64,000 nt of DNA from Agromyces soli (GCF_022811605.1 NZ_CP094533.1:124001-188000); one strand, 5' to 3'. Positions 34,445-43,133 are shown, counted from the stretch's first letter. Notes: generated by a model not told the origin, from the letters alone. Numbers and translations are program-made.

Positions 34445-34540
34445 ATGAGTTCCGTGCGCCACGGTGCGCGACGAGGAGGCGATCACGGGATGAGCGGCAC
34501 GAGGCAGACCGAGCAGCACCCGCCGGTGACCGGTTCGTGA
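34445..34540 (+). CDS. Possible leader peptide before HD-domain gene
   Basis: A 31-codon frame from ATG 34445, with an internal ATG at 34490 preceded by GAGGAGG 10 nt upstream, ends with a TGA that overlaps the GTG of the HD-domain gene (GTGA). The arrangement suggests translational coupling from a short leader. The peptide has no recognisable motif, so only its position supports it. Confidence 0.35.
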   Translation: MSSVRHGARRGGDHGMSGTRQTEQHPPVTGS

Positions 34541-35160
34541 GCCCAGCGCCGGACGCCGCACTCGGTGCCGCACTGCTCCGGGTCGCGGCCGAGGCATCCG
34601 TCCCGTCCGTCGCGCTGCGCGACGCCGGACTCGTCGACGCCGTCCCCGAGCTCGCGGCGCTCGCCGCCACCCCGCAGGATCCGCAGTGGCACCCGGAGGG
34701 CGACGTGCTCGTGCACTCCCTCGGCGCGGCCGATCTGGCGGCCCGCCTCGCCGACGAGCTGGACGCCCGTGCCGAGCGGCGTCGCCTGCTCGTGCTCGGA
34801 GCGCTGCTGCACGACGTCGGCAAGCCCGCGACGACGCGCGAGCGGGAGGGGCGGATCACCTCACTCGGTCACGCCGAGCACGGCGGCGCGCTGGTGCGAG
34901 AACTGGGCGCCCGCCTCGGCTGGCCGGACTCGCTCGTCGACCCGCTCGCCGCCCTCGTCGAGACGCACATGGCGCATGTCTCGGTGCAGGGCGATCCGTC
35001 GCGGCGCGCGGTGCGCCGGCTGCGATCCCGGCTCGAGGCCGCGGGCACCACGCTCGCCGACTGGGCGGTCGTGGTGCGCTGCGACGGCCAGGCGCGCGGC
35101 GCCGCGGCACGGCCGGATGCCTCGCTCCCCTGGTTGCGCATCGCCGCCGAGCTCGGCTGA
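34537..35160 (+). CDS. HD-domain phosphohydrolase-like protein
   Basis: The 207-residue protein has WHPEGDVLVHSL (first His), LVLGALLHDVGKPATT (the HD pair), GHAEHGGALVREL (further metal His) and VETHMAHV, the pattern of HD hydrolases similar to those in CCA-adding enzymes. It should hydrolyse a nucleotide or phosphodiester with metal help. GTG 34537 is the start because the HD domain needs the residues just after it and the codon overlaps an upstream stop. No partner gene is evident. Confidence 0.82.
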   Translation: MSPAPDAALGAALLRVAAEASVPSVALRDAGLVDAVPELAALAATPQDPQWHPEGDVLVHSLGAADLAARLADELDARAERRRLLVLGALLHDVGKPATTREREGRITSLGHAEHGGALVRELGARLGWPDSLVDPLAALVETHMAHVSVQGDPSRRAVRRLRSRLEAAGTTLADWAVVVRCDGQARGAAARPDASLPWLRIAAELG

Positions 35161-35202
35161 GCGCCCCACCACTGTGGATGGATCACGGCGGATGTCGGGC
35201 GT

Positions 35203-36294
35203 GTGGTCGAGGGTGGAAGGATGCTTCCCGGCCTGTTCTGGAGCCAGTACTGGCTCGCCTCGCTCGTGCTCCTGTTCGTGATCGTGCTGGTGTGGGGGTG
35301 GACGGTCATGGTCGGCTTGGCGCCGTGGGGCCGAGGGTTCCGGCTCGGATGGTGGGAGCAGCGGGCAGCGCGCCTGCCACGGTGGTGGCGGGTATGCACA
35401 GCTCCGCCGGCTCCGCGACCGGCGGCGGTGGGGCCGAGTCATGCCCGCCTCGAGGCCGCGCACGGCCGGCTCGCCCGCACCGCGCACGACGCCTGGCTCA
35501 GCATCTGGAGCGCACCGACCCTGCTCGCCTGGCTCGTCTTCGGACTCGGCGCCGCGCAGGCGGTCTGGACCGTACTGACGTTCCTGGGGTCGCGCTCGAC
35601 GGGATGGGTGGTGCTCGCGTTCGGCGTCCTCGCGCTCAGCCTGGTGCCGATGCTCGTGACGCTCACCCTCCGCGAACGTGCGTGGCGCGCTCGCGCGCCG
35701 TTCGAGTGGCGCTTCGGCATTCTCGCGGCGCAGACGCTGGCGCGAGCGGCGGGCACGGGCCCGGCCTCCGCCTGGGGCGACGCCGCCCCGACGCAGGCGC
35801 TCGAACAGCTCGTCGAGCGGCGTGAACTGCCACGTGGCACCACCTCCGATGCCCTCGTCGCCGAGCGCTGGCGCCTCGGCTCGCGCCGGCTCGGCCGGGC
35901 CGTTGCCGAGCAGCGGGCGCGACGCACGGGCGGGAACGCCCTCGTCGCCTGGTACGTGGAGGCGGCCTCGAGACTCACCCTCACGGGCCGAACCGCGTCC
36001 CGGCTGCGCCTTCGCCGGCCGAGCCGTCCCAGCACCAGCGGCGCGATCGGGCGCCGCGCCGACCCGTTCGTGAGGGCGGCGATCATGATCGCCGCCTTCG
36101 GGGTCGTGGTGGCGCTCGCATCCGGGTTCCTCATCGTCGCTGAGCGCGGCGAGCGGATCGCGATGCCGGCGGGCGCCGTGCCCGACTGGCTCAACGGGCT
36201 CGCCGCCGTCGCCACCGTGCTCACCCTCGCGCTGAGCGCGGGAGGGGCCTGGTCGGCGCGTCGGCGCACCCGCGACGAACTGCCCGACGGCTGA
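35203..36294 (+). CDS. Membrane protein of unknown function
   Basis: The protein (363 residues from GTG 35203, 357 from ATG 35221) has an N-terminal hydrophobic pair (YWLASLVLLFVIVLVWGW), further helices around residues 95-150, a basic cytosolic domain (RRLGRAVAEQRARRTGG) and a last helix pair near the C-terminus (AAIMIAAFGVVVALASG). The start is uncertain because the G-rich site sits too close to the ATG. No family is recognised. Confidence 0.6.
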   Translation: MVEGGRMLPGLFWSQYWLASLVLLFVIVLVWGWTVMVGLAPWGRGFRLGWWEQRAARLPRWWRVCTAPPAPRPAAVGPSHARLEAAHGRLARTAHDAWLSIWSAPTLLAWLVFGLGAAQAVWTVLTFLGSRSTGWVVLAFGVLALSLVPMLVTLTLRERAWRARAPFEWRFGILAAQTLARAAGTGPASAWGDAAPTQALEQLVERRELPRGTTSDALVAERWRLGSRRLGRAVAEQRARRTGGNALVAWYVEAASRLTLTGRTASRLRLRRPSRPSTSGAIGRRADPFVRAAIMIAAFGVVVALASGFLIVAERGERIAMPAGAVPDWLNGLAAVATVLTLALSAGGAWSARRRTRDELPDG

Positions 36295-36303
36295 GCCGTG
36301 GGC

Positions 36304-36349
36304 ATGGGCAGCCCTGCCCATTCCCTCGGCGCGGGGCCCTCACTAGCCT
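36304..36349 (+). promoter_or_regulatory. 18-bp palindrome and -10 box for small secreted protein A
   Basis: The palindrome ATGGGCAG-CC-CTGCCCAT (36304-36321) is followed 22 nt later by a TAGCCT box (36344-36349), the same layout as at 22667-22712. The arms are identical in the two copies and only the central two bases differ. Confidence 0.78.
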
Positions 36350-36407
36350 GGGGCCACGCCACCGCGGGCGACCGCCCCGGTGGACCTCTCGGGGGAAGGA
36401 AACGCAG

Positions 36408-36647
36408 ATGCGTGCACGTGGAGTGAAGACCCTGGCGGCCGTCGGAGTCAGCCTGGCGATGGTGTTCGGCGGCTCCGCCGTCGCGAACGCCGCACCGCAG
36501 ACCTGGTACTACATCACGGGATACAGCCAGGCGGACTGCCAGCGCATCTCGACCCAGTACCGGGGACTCGGCGCCCGCATCGTGACGGCCTGCCACAAGC
36601 GCTCGTACGACCAGAAGTGGGCGTTCTCCTACTACTGGATCAACTGA
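36408..36647 (+). CDS. Small secreted two-cysteine protein, copy A
   Basis: The 79-residue precursor has a complete Sec signal (GVKTLAAVGVSLAMVFGGSA, cleavage near VANAA) and a mature part of about 49 residues. It contains TWYYITGYS, Cys, 17 residues, Cys-His, 7 residues, W and a final YYWIN, so one disulfide is likely. It is the best preserved member of the three-copy family (also 21455 and 22741). The function is unknown; size and export would fit a peptide toxin, a signal or a surface protein. A hairpin terminator follows. Confidence 0.72.
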   Translation: MRARGVKTLAAVGVSLAMVFGGSAVANAAPQTWYYITGYSQADCQRISTQYRGLGARIVTACHKRSYDQKWAFSYYWIN

Positions 36648-36656
36648 GCCGGGGGC

Positions 36657-36685
36657 GGTGCCCCGGCTCGAGCGGCCGGGGCACC
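36657..36685. terminator. Bidirectional hairpin terminator
   Basis: A perfect 10-bp stem (GGTGCCCCGG/CCGGGGCACC) with a 9-nt loop lies 10 nt after the stop of the small secreted protein gene and 9 nt before the convergent nucleoside hydrolase stop. Confidence 0.8.
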
Positions 36686-36693
36686 GATCCGAA

Positions 36694-37584
36694 TCAGGCC
36701 GCGGCGCTCCCGGCGGCCACGATCGCGGTGACGATGTGCTCGGCGACGGCCTCGGCATCCAGCTCGCGCACCACGCGGGTCGCCCCGCCGCCCGGGGTGA
36801 AGACGCTGCGTCCCTCCCCCTCGCCGTCGCGCTCGATCGTGACCGTCCCCGGCTCGGAGACCTCGAACAGCTGCGGCTCGGTCAGGGTGAGCACGGTCAC
36901 CGGGTCGTGCGGCACGTTCCACTCGACGTTCCAGTAGCGCCACCACTGCTCGACCTCGGCGAGGACGAGCGCGCCGAGCGGGCCCGCCGCCCCGATGCGG
37001 TCGAGCTGGTCCCGGCGGATCTCGACCCGCCGGGTCACCTCGAGCCCGGTCACGGTCGTCGGGATGCCGGCGGCGAAGACGAGCTCGGCGGCCGCCGAGT
37101 CGCTGCGCAGGTTGTGCTCGGGCTCGTCGTCGGTGAACGATCCGCCCATGATCCAGAGGTGGCGCACGGCGCCGGCGAAGCGCTCGTCCGCCTCGATGGC
37201 GGCGGCGATGTTCGTGAGCGGCCCGATCGCGACGACGTCGATCTCGCCCGGGTTGCCGACGACCTGCTCGACGAGGAAGTCGACGGCGTCACCGCTCTCG
37301 ACGCGCTCGCGCTCGAGGCCGTCGAGCAGCGCGCCCTCGTGCCCGGCCCACCAGATCTCCCGTCCCGAGCGGGTCTCGGCGCGGCCCGCGTAGACGGGCA
37401 CGTCGCGGCCGGCGAGCTCGACGATGCGGCGGCTCATCCGGGCACGCAGCAGCGTGTCGCCGTAGACGGTGGTGACGCCGACGAGCTCCACGGCGGGAAG
37501 GCCGAGCAGCTGGCTGAGCGCCATGGCGTCGTCGACGTCGGAGCCGAGGTCGGTGTCGAGGATGACTCGGTGGGCAGCGCGCAT
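36694..37584 (-). CDS. Nucleoside hydrolase (IunH-like)
   Basis: The 296-residue enzyme starts RVILDTDLGSDVDDAMALSQ; DTDxGxDxDDA is the calcium-binding motif of inosine/uridine-preferring nucleoside hydrolases. VAIGPLTNIAAAI and LWIMGGSF are the other conserved strands, and HNLRSDSAAAELVFAAGIP and TGLEVTRRV complete the site. It cleaves the N-glycosidic bond of nucleosides to base and ribose. It is the last gene of the ABC importer operon, so the importer probably brings in its nucleoside substrate. Confidence 0.9.
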   Translation of the reverse strand: MRAAHRVILDTDLGSDVDDAMALSQLLGLPAVELVGVTTVYGDTLLRARMSRRIVELAGRDVPVYAGRAETRSGREIWWAGHEGALLDGLERERVESGDAVDFLVEQVVGNPGEIDVVAIGPLTNIAAAIEADERFAGAVRHLWIMGGSFTDDEPEHNLRSDSAAAELVFAAGIPTTVTGLEVTRRVEIRRDQLDRIGAAGPLGALVLAEVEQWWRYWNVEWNVPHDPVTVLTLTEPQLFEVSEPGTVTIERDGEGEGRSVFTPGGGATRVVRELDAEAVAEHIVTAIVAAGSAAA

Positions 37585-37642
37585 CGGCGGTGCTCCTTTC
37601 GGGGTGGTGCGAGGGGTGCGGGCGGTGCGGGAGGGTGGTCGG

Positions 37643-38524
37643 CTACTTCAGCCCGGTCGTGGAGACGGACTGGATGAAGTAGCGCTGGAAGCCGATGATG
37701 ATCGCCAGCGGGATGAGGATGAGGATCACGGAGGCCGCGAACAGCACCCCGTAGTCGACGGCGAACTGCCCCTGCAGGTTCGACAGCGCGACGGGTCCGA
37801 CGACGTGGTCGCGGTCGGTGCCCATGAGCAGCGGCCACACGTACGCCTGCCACTGGAACAGGAACAGCATGAGCCCGGCGCCGATGAGCGCCGGCACCGA
37901 CAGCGGCAGGTAGATGCGCCGGAACACGCCCCACGGGCCGAGGCCGTCGAGGCGGGCGGCCTCGACGAGCTCCTCGGGGATCGCGAGGAAGAAGGTGCGC
38001 AGCAGGAAGATCGCCATGCCGTTGCCGAGGCCCGGCAGGATCAGCCCGAAGAAGGTGTTCTGCAGGTTCCAGTCGCGGAACATGTCGGCGAGCGGGATCG
38101 CGATCGCGTCGAACGGGATCAGGAACGACAGGATGATCACCGAGAACACGATCCCCTGGCCCCGGAACGTGAACGCCGACAGCCCGTAGGCCGCGGTCGC
38201 GCAGATCACGAGGCCGACGACGACCGTCACGAGGCTGATGAACAGCGAGTTCAGGATGGCCCGGCCGAGATCGGTGTCGAGCAGCGCGAAGTAATTGTCG
38301 AGCGTCGGGGTGAGCGTGAAGAAGGTGCGCCACTCGAGCGGGTTCAGGTAGCGGAAGGTCTCGTCGCCGGGGCGGAGCGAGTTCACGACCGTCCACCACA
38401 GCGGGATGAGGAACGCGAGCCCGATGACGGCGCCGAGCACGGAGGTGCCGACGGGGCCGAGACGGCGGCGCGGCGAGCGGCGGCGGCCGGCCGGCGCCTG
38501 GGACGGGGCGAGGGATGCGGTCAT
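37643..38524 (-). CDS. ABC importer permease (MalG-like)
   Basis: The 293-residue protein has six hydrophobic helices and the EAA loop LVEAARLDGLGPWGVFRRIY ending LPLSVPAL, which docks to the ATPase. The N-terminus (PAGRRRSPRRRLGPVG) is cytosolic and basic. It matches the MalG side of carbohydrate-type (CUT1) importers. It follows the MalF-like gene by 1 nt. No ATPase gene is in the operon, so a shared MsiK-type ATPase may serve it, as is common in Actinobacteria. Confidence 0.9.
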   Translation of the reverse strand: MTASLAPSQAPAGRRRSPRRRLGPVGTSVLGAVIGLAFLIPLWWTVVNSLRPGDETFRYLNPLEWRTFFTLTPTLDNYFALLDTDLGRAILNSLFISLVTVVVGLVICATAAYGLSAFTFRGQGIVFSVIILSFLIPFDAIAIPLADMFRDWNLQNTFFGLILPGLGNGMAIFLLRTFFLAIPEELVEAARLDGLGPWGVFRRIYLPLSVPALIGAGLMLFLFQWQAYVWPLLMGTDRDHVVGPVALSNLQGQFAVDYGVLFAASVILILIPLAIIIGFQRYFIQSVSTTGLK

Positions 38525-38525
38525 G

Positions 38526-39470
38526 TCAGTCCTCCGACCGGAGCAGGCGGAACTGCAGGGCGACGATCACGAGCGTGATGAGCACGAGGATGACGACCTC
38601 GGCCTGCGCGGTGTTCAGGTCGCCGAGCGTGTACGCCCTGGTGAAGATGTCGTACATGAGGAGGTTCGTGGAGCCCTCCGGCCCGCCCTTCGTGAGGATC
38701 TGCACCGGCGCGAAGACGAGCAGGTTCGACACGGTGTCGGCGACGAGCACGAAAGCGAGCGGCCGGCGCACGAGCGGGAAGGTGATGGTCCACAGCTGCC
38801 GCCACGCGGAGGCGCCGTCGAGCGAGGCGGCCTCGTAGTAGGAGCGCGGGATGTCGTTGATGCCCGCGATGAGGAACATCATCCAGTACCCGACGCCGAT
38901 CCACGACAGCAGCACCATGATCGAGGCGAGCGCCTGCTGCGGCGAGGTGAGGAACGGTTGCGCGGGCAGGCCGAGGAGGTCGAGGAACGCGTTCGCGAGG
39001 CCGTCGGGCCGGTAGATCACGCTCCAGATGACCGCCGAGACGGCGGGCGGCACGGCGATCGGCAGGATGACGAGCGAGCGCCAGATCTTCGAGCCGGCCG
39101 CCTTGCGGGTGTAGAGCACCGCGAGCAGGAAGGCGGTCGCGACCTGCAGCGGGTTGATCAGGATGGTGAAGACGAGCGTGACGAGCAGCGCGTTCTGGAA
39201 GTCGGGGTTGCCGAACAGCTCCAGGTAGTTGCCGAGGGCGACGAACTGCGTGCCACCCAGGAGGCTCGTGCGGAACAGGCTGTCCCAGAGGGCCACCGCG
39301 GCCGGGGCGAGCCGGAGCACGAGCAGGGCGATGAGCGCCGGGGCGAGGAACGCGAGGGCGATGAGGGCGGGGTGCCGCCGCCCGCGCCGTGTCGGGCGGG
39401 CCGGCGGCGCCGGCCGCACCGCCCGGCGGGCGCGGGAGTCCGCGCCCGCCCGGGTGGTGGGAGTGGTCAT
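38526..39470 (-). CDS. ABC importer permease (MalF-like)
   Basis: The 314-residue protein has six hydrophobic helices after a basic N-terminus and the EAA loop YYEAASLDGASAWRQLWTIT. It matches the MalF side of CUT1 importers. The ATG at 39470 overlaps the stop of the binding-protein gene (ATGA), and it is followed directly by the MalG-like gene, so all are co-translated. Confidence 0.9.
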   Translation of the reverse strand: MTTPTTRAGADSRARRAVRPAPPARPTRRGRRHPALIALAFLAPALIALLVLRLAPAAVALWDSLFRTSLLGGTQFVALGNYLELFGNPDFQNALLVTLVFTILINPLQVATAFLLAVLYTRKAAGSKIWRSLVILPIAVPPAVSAVIWSVIYRPDGLANAFLDLLGLPAQPFLTSPQQALASIMVLLSWIGVGYWMMFLIAGINDIPRSYYEAASLDGASAWRQLWTITFPLVRRPLAFVLVADTVSNLLVFAPVQILTKGGPEGSTNLLMYDIFTRAYTLGDLNTAQAEVVILVLITLVIVALQFRLLRSED

Positions 39471-40759
39471 CGCAACTTCTTCCAGGCGTCCTGGATCTGG
39501 GTGGTCGCCTGCTCGAGGCGGGCGGCCGGGTCGGAGCCGTTGCGGATGTCCGCGAAGGCGGTGTTCATCGCCGACTCGAACTGCACGTAGCCGACGGAGA
39601 CCGGCCGCGGAACGGCGGTCTCCTCGATCTCGTAGGTGATGAGGTCGGCGACGCCCGCGGCGTGCTCGCCGCCGAGCTCCTCGAGCCCGGGCAGGTACTT
39701 CGCGGCGGCCTCGGTGTTCGACGGGATGATCGTCGTCGCCTCGGTCGTGGCGAGCGCGCCGGCCGGGTCGAGCGCGGCGAACTCGATGAACGCGCGCGCG
39801 GCGTCCTTGTTCTTGGACGCGGTGTTCACGCCCCACGACCAGGAGCCGGTCGGGGTCGCGACCTCGCCGCCCTCGAAGTACGGCATCGGGGCGACGCCCC
39901 AGTCGAAGGTCGCGTCGGAGGCGAAGCGGCCGACGTCCCACGGGCCGCCGACGAAGAAGGCGACATTGCCGTCGATGAAGACGGGCGCGGTCTGGAAACC
40001 GCCGACACCGCGCGGCGAGAGGCCGCTCTCGAAGGTGTCGCCGTACCAGGCCATGGCCTGCTGCCATCCGTCGTTCGTGACGTCGACGGTGAGCATGTCG
40101 TCACCGGTGATGCCCGAGCCGCCGCCGAGCGACTCGGCGAGGGGCTGCAGCTGGTAGTACGCCTCGACCTGCTCGAGCAGCAGGCCGTACTGGGTGCCGG
40201 CCGCCTGGGCGGCGCGGCCGGCGTCGGCGGTCTGCTCCCACGTCCAGCGGGCGGCAGGGTCGGCGGTGGGCGCCTCGACACCGGCCGCGGCGAGGGCGTC
40301 ACGGTTGAAGAACAGCATCTGCGTCGAGTTCCAGACCGAGAGGGCCCACATCTTGCCGTCGTACTGGTTGATCTCGAACTGCGCGGAGCTCGTGGCGGCC
40401 TTCGCCTCGTCGGAGAGGTCGCTGAGGTCTTCGAGGAAGCCCTGCGCGGCGAGCTGCGAGAGGTTCGGCTGGTCGACGGCGTAGACGTCGATCGTGTCGT
40501 CCTTCGCACCGAGCCGCTGCTGCAGCGTGCTCGAGTACTGGTCGAACGGCACCTGGGTGTAGTCGATCGTGATGTCGGGGTGCTCGGCCTCGAACGCCGC
40601 GATGACCGGGGCGAAGGTCGCCGGGTCCTCCGGGCCGAGGAACCGGACCGTGCCGGATCCGTCGCCGGCCGAGCCGGAGTCGGCGGGGGCCGAGCAGCCG
40701 GCGAGGAGCACGGCGCTCGCCGCGACTCCGGCGAGCAGCAACGCTCGTGAACGCTTCAT
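39467..40759 (-). CDS. ABC importer solute-binding lipoprotein
   Basis: The 430-residue protein starts MKRSRALLLAGVAASAVLL with lipobox LAGC, so it is anchored outside the cell. The fold landmarks FEAEHPDITIDYTQVPFDQY, DVYAVDQPNLSQLAAQGFLE and AFFVGGPWDVGRF fit family 1 (CUT1) binding proteins. It captures the substrate for the two permeases that follow. Given the nucleoside hydrolase in the operon, a nucleoside or ribosyl compound is a reasonable guess. LacI operators precede it. Confidence 0.9.
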   Translation of the reverse strand: MKRSRALLLAGVAASAVLLAGCSAPADSGSAGDGSGTVRFLGPEDPATFAPVIAAFEAEHPDITIDYTQVPFDQYSSTLQQRLGAKDDTIDVYAVDQPNLSQLAAQGFLEDLSDLSDEAKAATSSAQFEINQYDGKMWALSVWNSTQMLFFNRDALAAAGVEAPTADPAARWTWEQTADAGRAAQAAGTQYGLLLEQVEAYYQLQPLAESLGGGSGITGDDMLTVDVTNDGWQQAMAWYGDTFESGLSPRGVGGFQTAPVFIDGNVAFFVGGPWDVGRFASDATFDWGVAPMPYFEGGEVATPTGSWSWGVNTASKNKDAARAFIEFAALDPAGALATTEATTIIPSNTEAAAKYLPGLEELGGEHAAGVADLITYEIEETAVPRPVSVGYVQFESAMNTAFADIRNGSDPAARLEQATTQIQDAWKKLR

Positions 40760-40844
40760 TGGGTGCACCTTCCGTCGGGGGAATCGTCGCGCTCGTCCGC
40801 CGCGCCGGCAAGTGGGCCGGGATCCCGCCTGCTGTGCGCAGGAT

Positions 40845-40880
40845 CTAAGCGGATAGACGAAGCGGTTAGATGGCACTCTA
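40845..40880 (-). promoter_or_regulatory. Importer promoter with two LacI-type operators
   Basis: On the minus strand a TAGAGT -10 box (40875-40880) is followed by two adjacent 13-bp sites, CGAAGCGGTTAGA (40858-40870) and CTAAGCGGATAGA (40845-40857, plus-strand reading). They match the site before lacI (40969-40981) with one or two changes and would block transcription from just past the start. Confidence 0.75.
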
Positions 40881-40953
40881 GGCTACCGCTTCCAGCGACG
40901 CAAGACGCCGTCGCCGAGGCATCCGAGTGCGCGCCGCCAGCGCGGGGCACTGC

Positions 40954-40981
40954 TAGCATCCATGCAGGTCTAACCGCTTAG
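40954..40981 (+). promoter_or_regulatory. lacI promoter and operator
   Basis: A TAGCAT box (40954-40959) is followed by TCTAACCGCTTAG (40969-40981), the inverted form of the sites at 40845-40870. The near-palindromic core with a CG-type centre is typical of LacI-family operators and suggests autoregulation. Confidence 0.72.
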
Positions 40982-40996
40982 CAGGAGGGAGCCGCG

Positions 40997-42010
40997 ATGG
41001 CCACCGGACGCGATGTCGCCCAACTCGCCGGCACCTCGACGGCCGTCGTGAGCTACGTCTTCAACAACGGGCCGCGCAACGTCTCCCCCGCGACCCGCGA
41101 GCGCGTGCTCGCCGCGGCCGCCGAGCTCAACTACCGGCCCAACGCGCTCGCCCGGGCGCTCAGCTTCGGCCGCACCTCGACGATCGGGCTCATCGTCCCC
41201 GACATCGCGAACCCCTACTTCGGCGAGCTCGCCCGCGCCCTCGAGGACGCGGCGATGGAACGCGGCGAGCTGCTGCTCATCGGCGACTCGAGCCTCGACC
41301 CCGAGCGGGAGCGCCGGCACATCGCCGCCTTCGTCGAGCGCCGCGTGGACTCGGTCGTCATGGTCTCGCTCCTCGACGAGCCGGACTTCGCGGCGTTCGA
41401 ACAGGCGTCCATCCCCGTGATCGCACTGCACCCCATCGCCGACGACGCCCCGGCGGCCTCGCTCACCATCGACTACGAACTCGCCGCCCGCGCCGCCGCC
41501 GCCCACCTCGTCGCCCACGACTTCGACTCGATCGGGCTCCTGAACGGCCCCGCCCACTCCGTCGGCGCCGGCCAGCACCGCCGCGGCTTCCTCGCCGCCA
41601 TGGCCGAGGCCGGGCGCGAGCTGCGCCACGACGAGCGCAACAGCGGCACCTCCCGAGCGGATGCCTCGGCCGTCTCGCTGCGCTGGCTCGCCGAGCCCGA
41701 GCGCCCGCGCGCCATCACCTGCGCCACCGACGAGCAGGCCTACGGCGTGCTGCACGCCGCCTACCTGCTCGGCCTGCGCGTGCCGCAGGACCTCGCCGTC
41801 ATCGGCTTCGACGGCACCGAGCACTCCGAGTACGCGGTGCCGCCGCTCACCACCGTGCGCCAGCCGATCCGGGCGATCGCCGCCCGCGCGATCGAGCTCG
41901 TCGCCGAGGCCGCCGCCGAGCCCGCCGACGGCGCGGACTTCACCCGCGTGCGCGAGCTCGCAGGCCACGAGCTCATCGTGCGCGCCTCCTGCGGCTGCGC
42001 GGAGGGGTGA
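40997..42010 (+). CDS. LacI-family transcriptional regulator
   Basis: The 337-residue protein has the LacI HTH at the N-terminus (GRDVAQLAGTSTAVVSYVFN, then VLAAAAELNYRPNALARAL with the hinge helix) and a periplasmic-binding-like domain (TIGLIVPDIANPYFGELARA, DSVVMVSLLDE, AVIGFDGTEHSEYAVPPLTT). AGGAGGGAG precedes ATG 40997. It is divergent from the importer-nucleoside hydrolase operon and three matching operators lie between them, so it represses both, probably relieved by the imported compound. The tail RASCGCAEG has an unusual Cys pair. Confidence 0.92.
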   Translation: MATGRDVAQLAGTSTAVVSYVFNNGPRNVSPATRERVLAAAAELNYRPNALARALSFGRTSTIGLIVPDIANPYFGELARALEDAAMERGELLLIGDSSLDPERERRHIAAFVERRVDSVVMVSLLDEPDFAAFEQASIPVIALHPIADDAPAASLTIDYELAARAAAAHLVAHDFDSIGLLNGPAHSVGAGQHRRGFLAAMAEAGRELRHDERNSGTSRADASAVSLRWLAEPERPRAITCATDEQAYGVLHAAYLLGLRVPQDLAVIGFDGTEHSEYAVPPLTTVRQPIRAIAARAIELVAEAAAEPADGADFTRVRELAGHELIVRASCGCAEG

Positions 42011-42076
42011 GCCGCCCCTAGCCCCGGAGCCCCGGGCCGTGCCAGCATGTCCTCACCGACGAGCCGGGAGGCCGCC

Positions 42077-42589
42077 ATGCGAGACACGCTGCACCACTCC
42101 CCCGACGCACGACTCTCCACTCTGCCCGGCGCGACGATCATCCGGCGCATCCGCCGCCTGCTGCTCTGGGGGCTCGGCACCGCGCTCGTCTACACCGGCC
42201 TGAGCGCCGCCTCGAAGGGCCTCTGCCGCGGCGGGGTCACCGGCGACGGCGGCTACCTCGACGGCGACGGCCGTGCGACGACCGCTGTGCCGCTCTGCGT
42301 CGACCTGGTGCTGCGGCCGAGTCCCGTCGTCTACGTCGCCATTGCGGCGATCGCACTCATCGCCATCACGCTCGTGCTCCGGCGGGCGTCCGACGAGGCA
42401 TCCGCCCTCCGCACCCTCGACCGCGCCGTCATCCTCATCGTCGCCGTCACCGCCGCCTGGCTGGCGCTGACGCTCGTGTCGTTCATGTCGATCCCGCTCG
42501 ACGCCTGGGACGGCGGCGAGCAGTTCTGGATCCCCTTCACCTTCGGCAACGTCGACATCGACGTCTCGCCGATGCAGTCGGGCGGCTGA
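42077..42589 (+). CDS. Membrane protein of unknown function
   Basis: The 170-residue protein starts at ATG 42077 with GGGAGG 5 nt upstream. It has hydrophobic helices at about residues 31-45, 83-103 and 121-143, an outside loop with SKGLCRGGVTGDGGYLDGDG and PLCVDLVL (two cysteines), and a polar C-terminal tail ending FGNVDIDVSPMQ. No family is recognised. Confidence 0.65.
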   Translation: MRDTLHHSPDARLSTLPGATIIRRIRRLLLWGLGTALVYTGLSAASKGLCRGGVTGDGGYLDGDGRATTAVPLCVDLVLRPSPVVYVAIAAIALIAITLVLRRASDEASALRTLDRAVILIVAVTAAWLALTLVSFMSIPLDAWDGGEQFWIPFTFGNVDIDVSPMQSGG

Positions 42590-42590
42590 A

Positions 42591-43133
42591 TCAGCCGTCG
42601 AGGACGGCGAGCAGAGCGCGCAGCCGCGCCTCGCGGTCACCGCTGAGCTCGACGACGCGCGTGGGCGGGGCGACGAGATCGGGGTCGTCGACGAGTTCGA
42701 GCAGCGCGTCGTCCATCGCCTCGCGGAGCTCGGGATCCTCGTCCTCGCCGACCTCGATGGGATCGCGGTGCTCGAGCGGCAGCACCACGAGCAGGTCGAC
42801 CTCCTGCATCGCGGCGCCGGTCAGCGCGTAGCCGCGCTCGAACAGGGCCCGCGAACGGCCGCCGCGGCGGAGCACATCGAGGGCGCTGAGGTAGGCGAGG
42901 AAGTCGATCGGGCCGCGCTCGGCGACGAGGTCGTCCCCCGCCGGATGCGCTCGGAGCCTCACCGCCGTCGCGAGCAGCTGCTCGGCGTACGTGCCGGCGT
43001 CGGGCTCGTCGAGCGCGCCGTCGACGAGCTCGAAGGGGTCGCCGAGGTGCGCGAAGCCGGGCCGTTCGGCCAGGAGGTCGCCGATGAGCGTGGACTTGCC
43101 GCTCGCGTGGGTGCCGGAGACGACGATGCGCAT
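42591..43133 (-). CDS. P-loop ATP-binding kinase-like protein
   Basis: The 180-residue protein starts MRIVVSGTHASGKSTLIGDL with a Walker A motif GTHASGKST, followed by LVAERGPIDFLAYLSALDVL and VDLLVVLPLE (probable Walker B strand). The arrangement resembles the AAA_28/NadR-like group of small nucleoside or nucleotide kinases. The substrate is unknown. It is alone, convergent with the gene at 42077. Confidence 0.75.
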   Translation of the reverse strand: MRIVVSGTHASGKSTLIGDLLAERPGFAHLGDPFELVDGALDEPDAGTYAEQLLATAVRLRAHPAGDDLVAERGPIDFLAYLSALDVLRRGGRSRALFERGYALTGAAMQEVDLLVVLPLEHRDPIEVGEDEDPELREAMDDALLELVDDPDLVAPPTRVVELSGDREARLRALLAVLDG

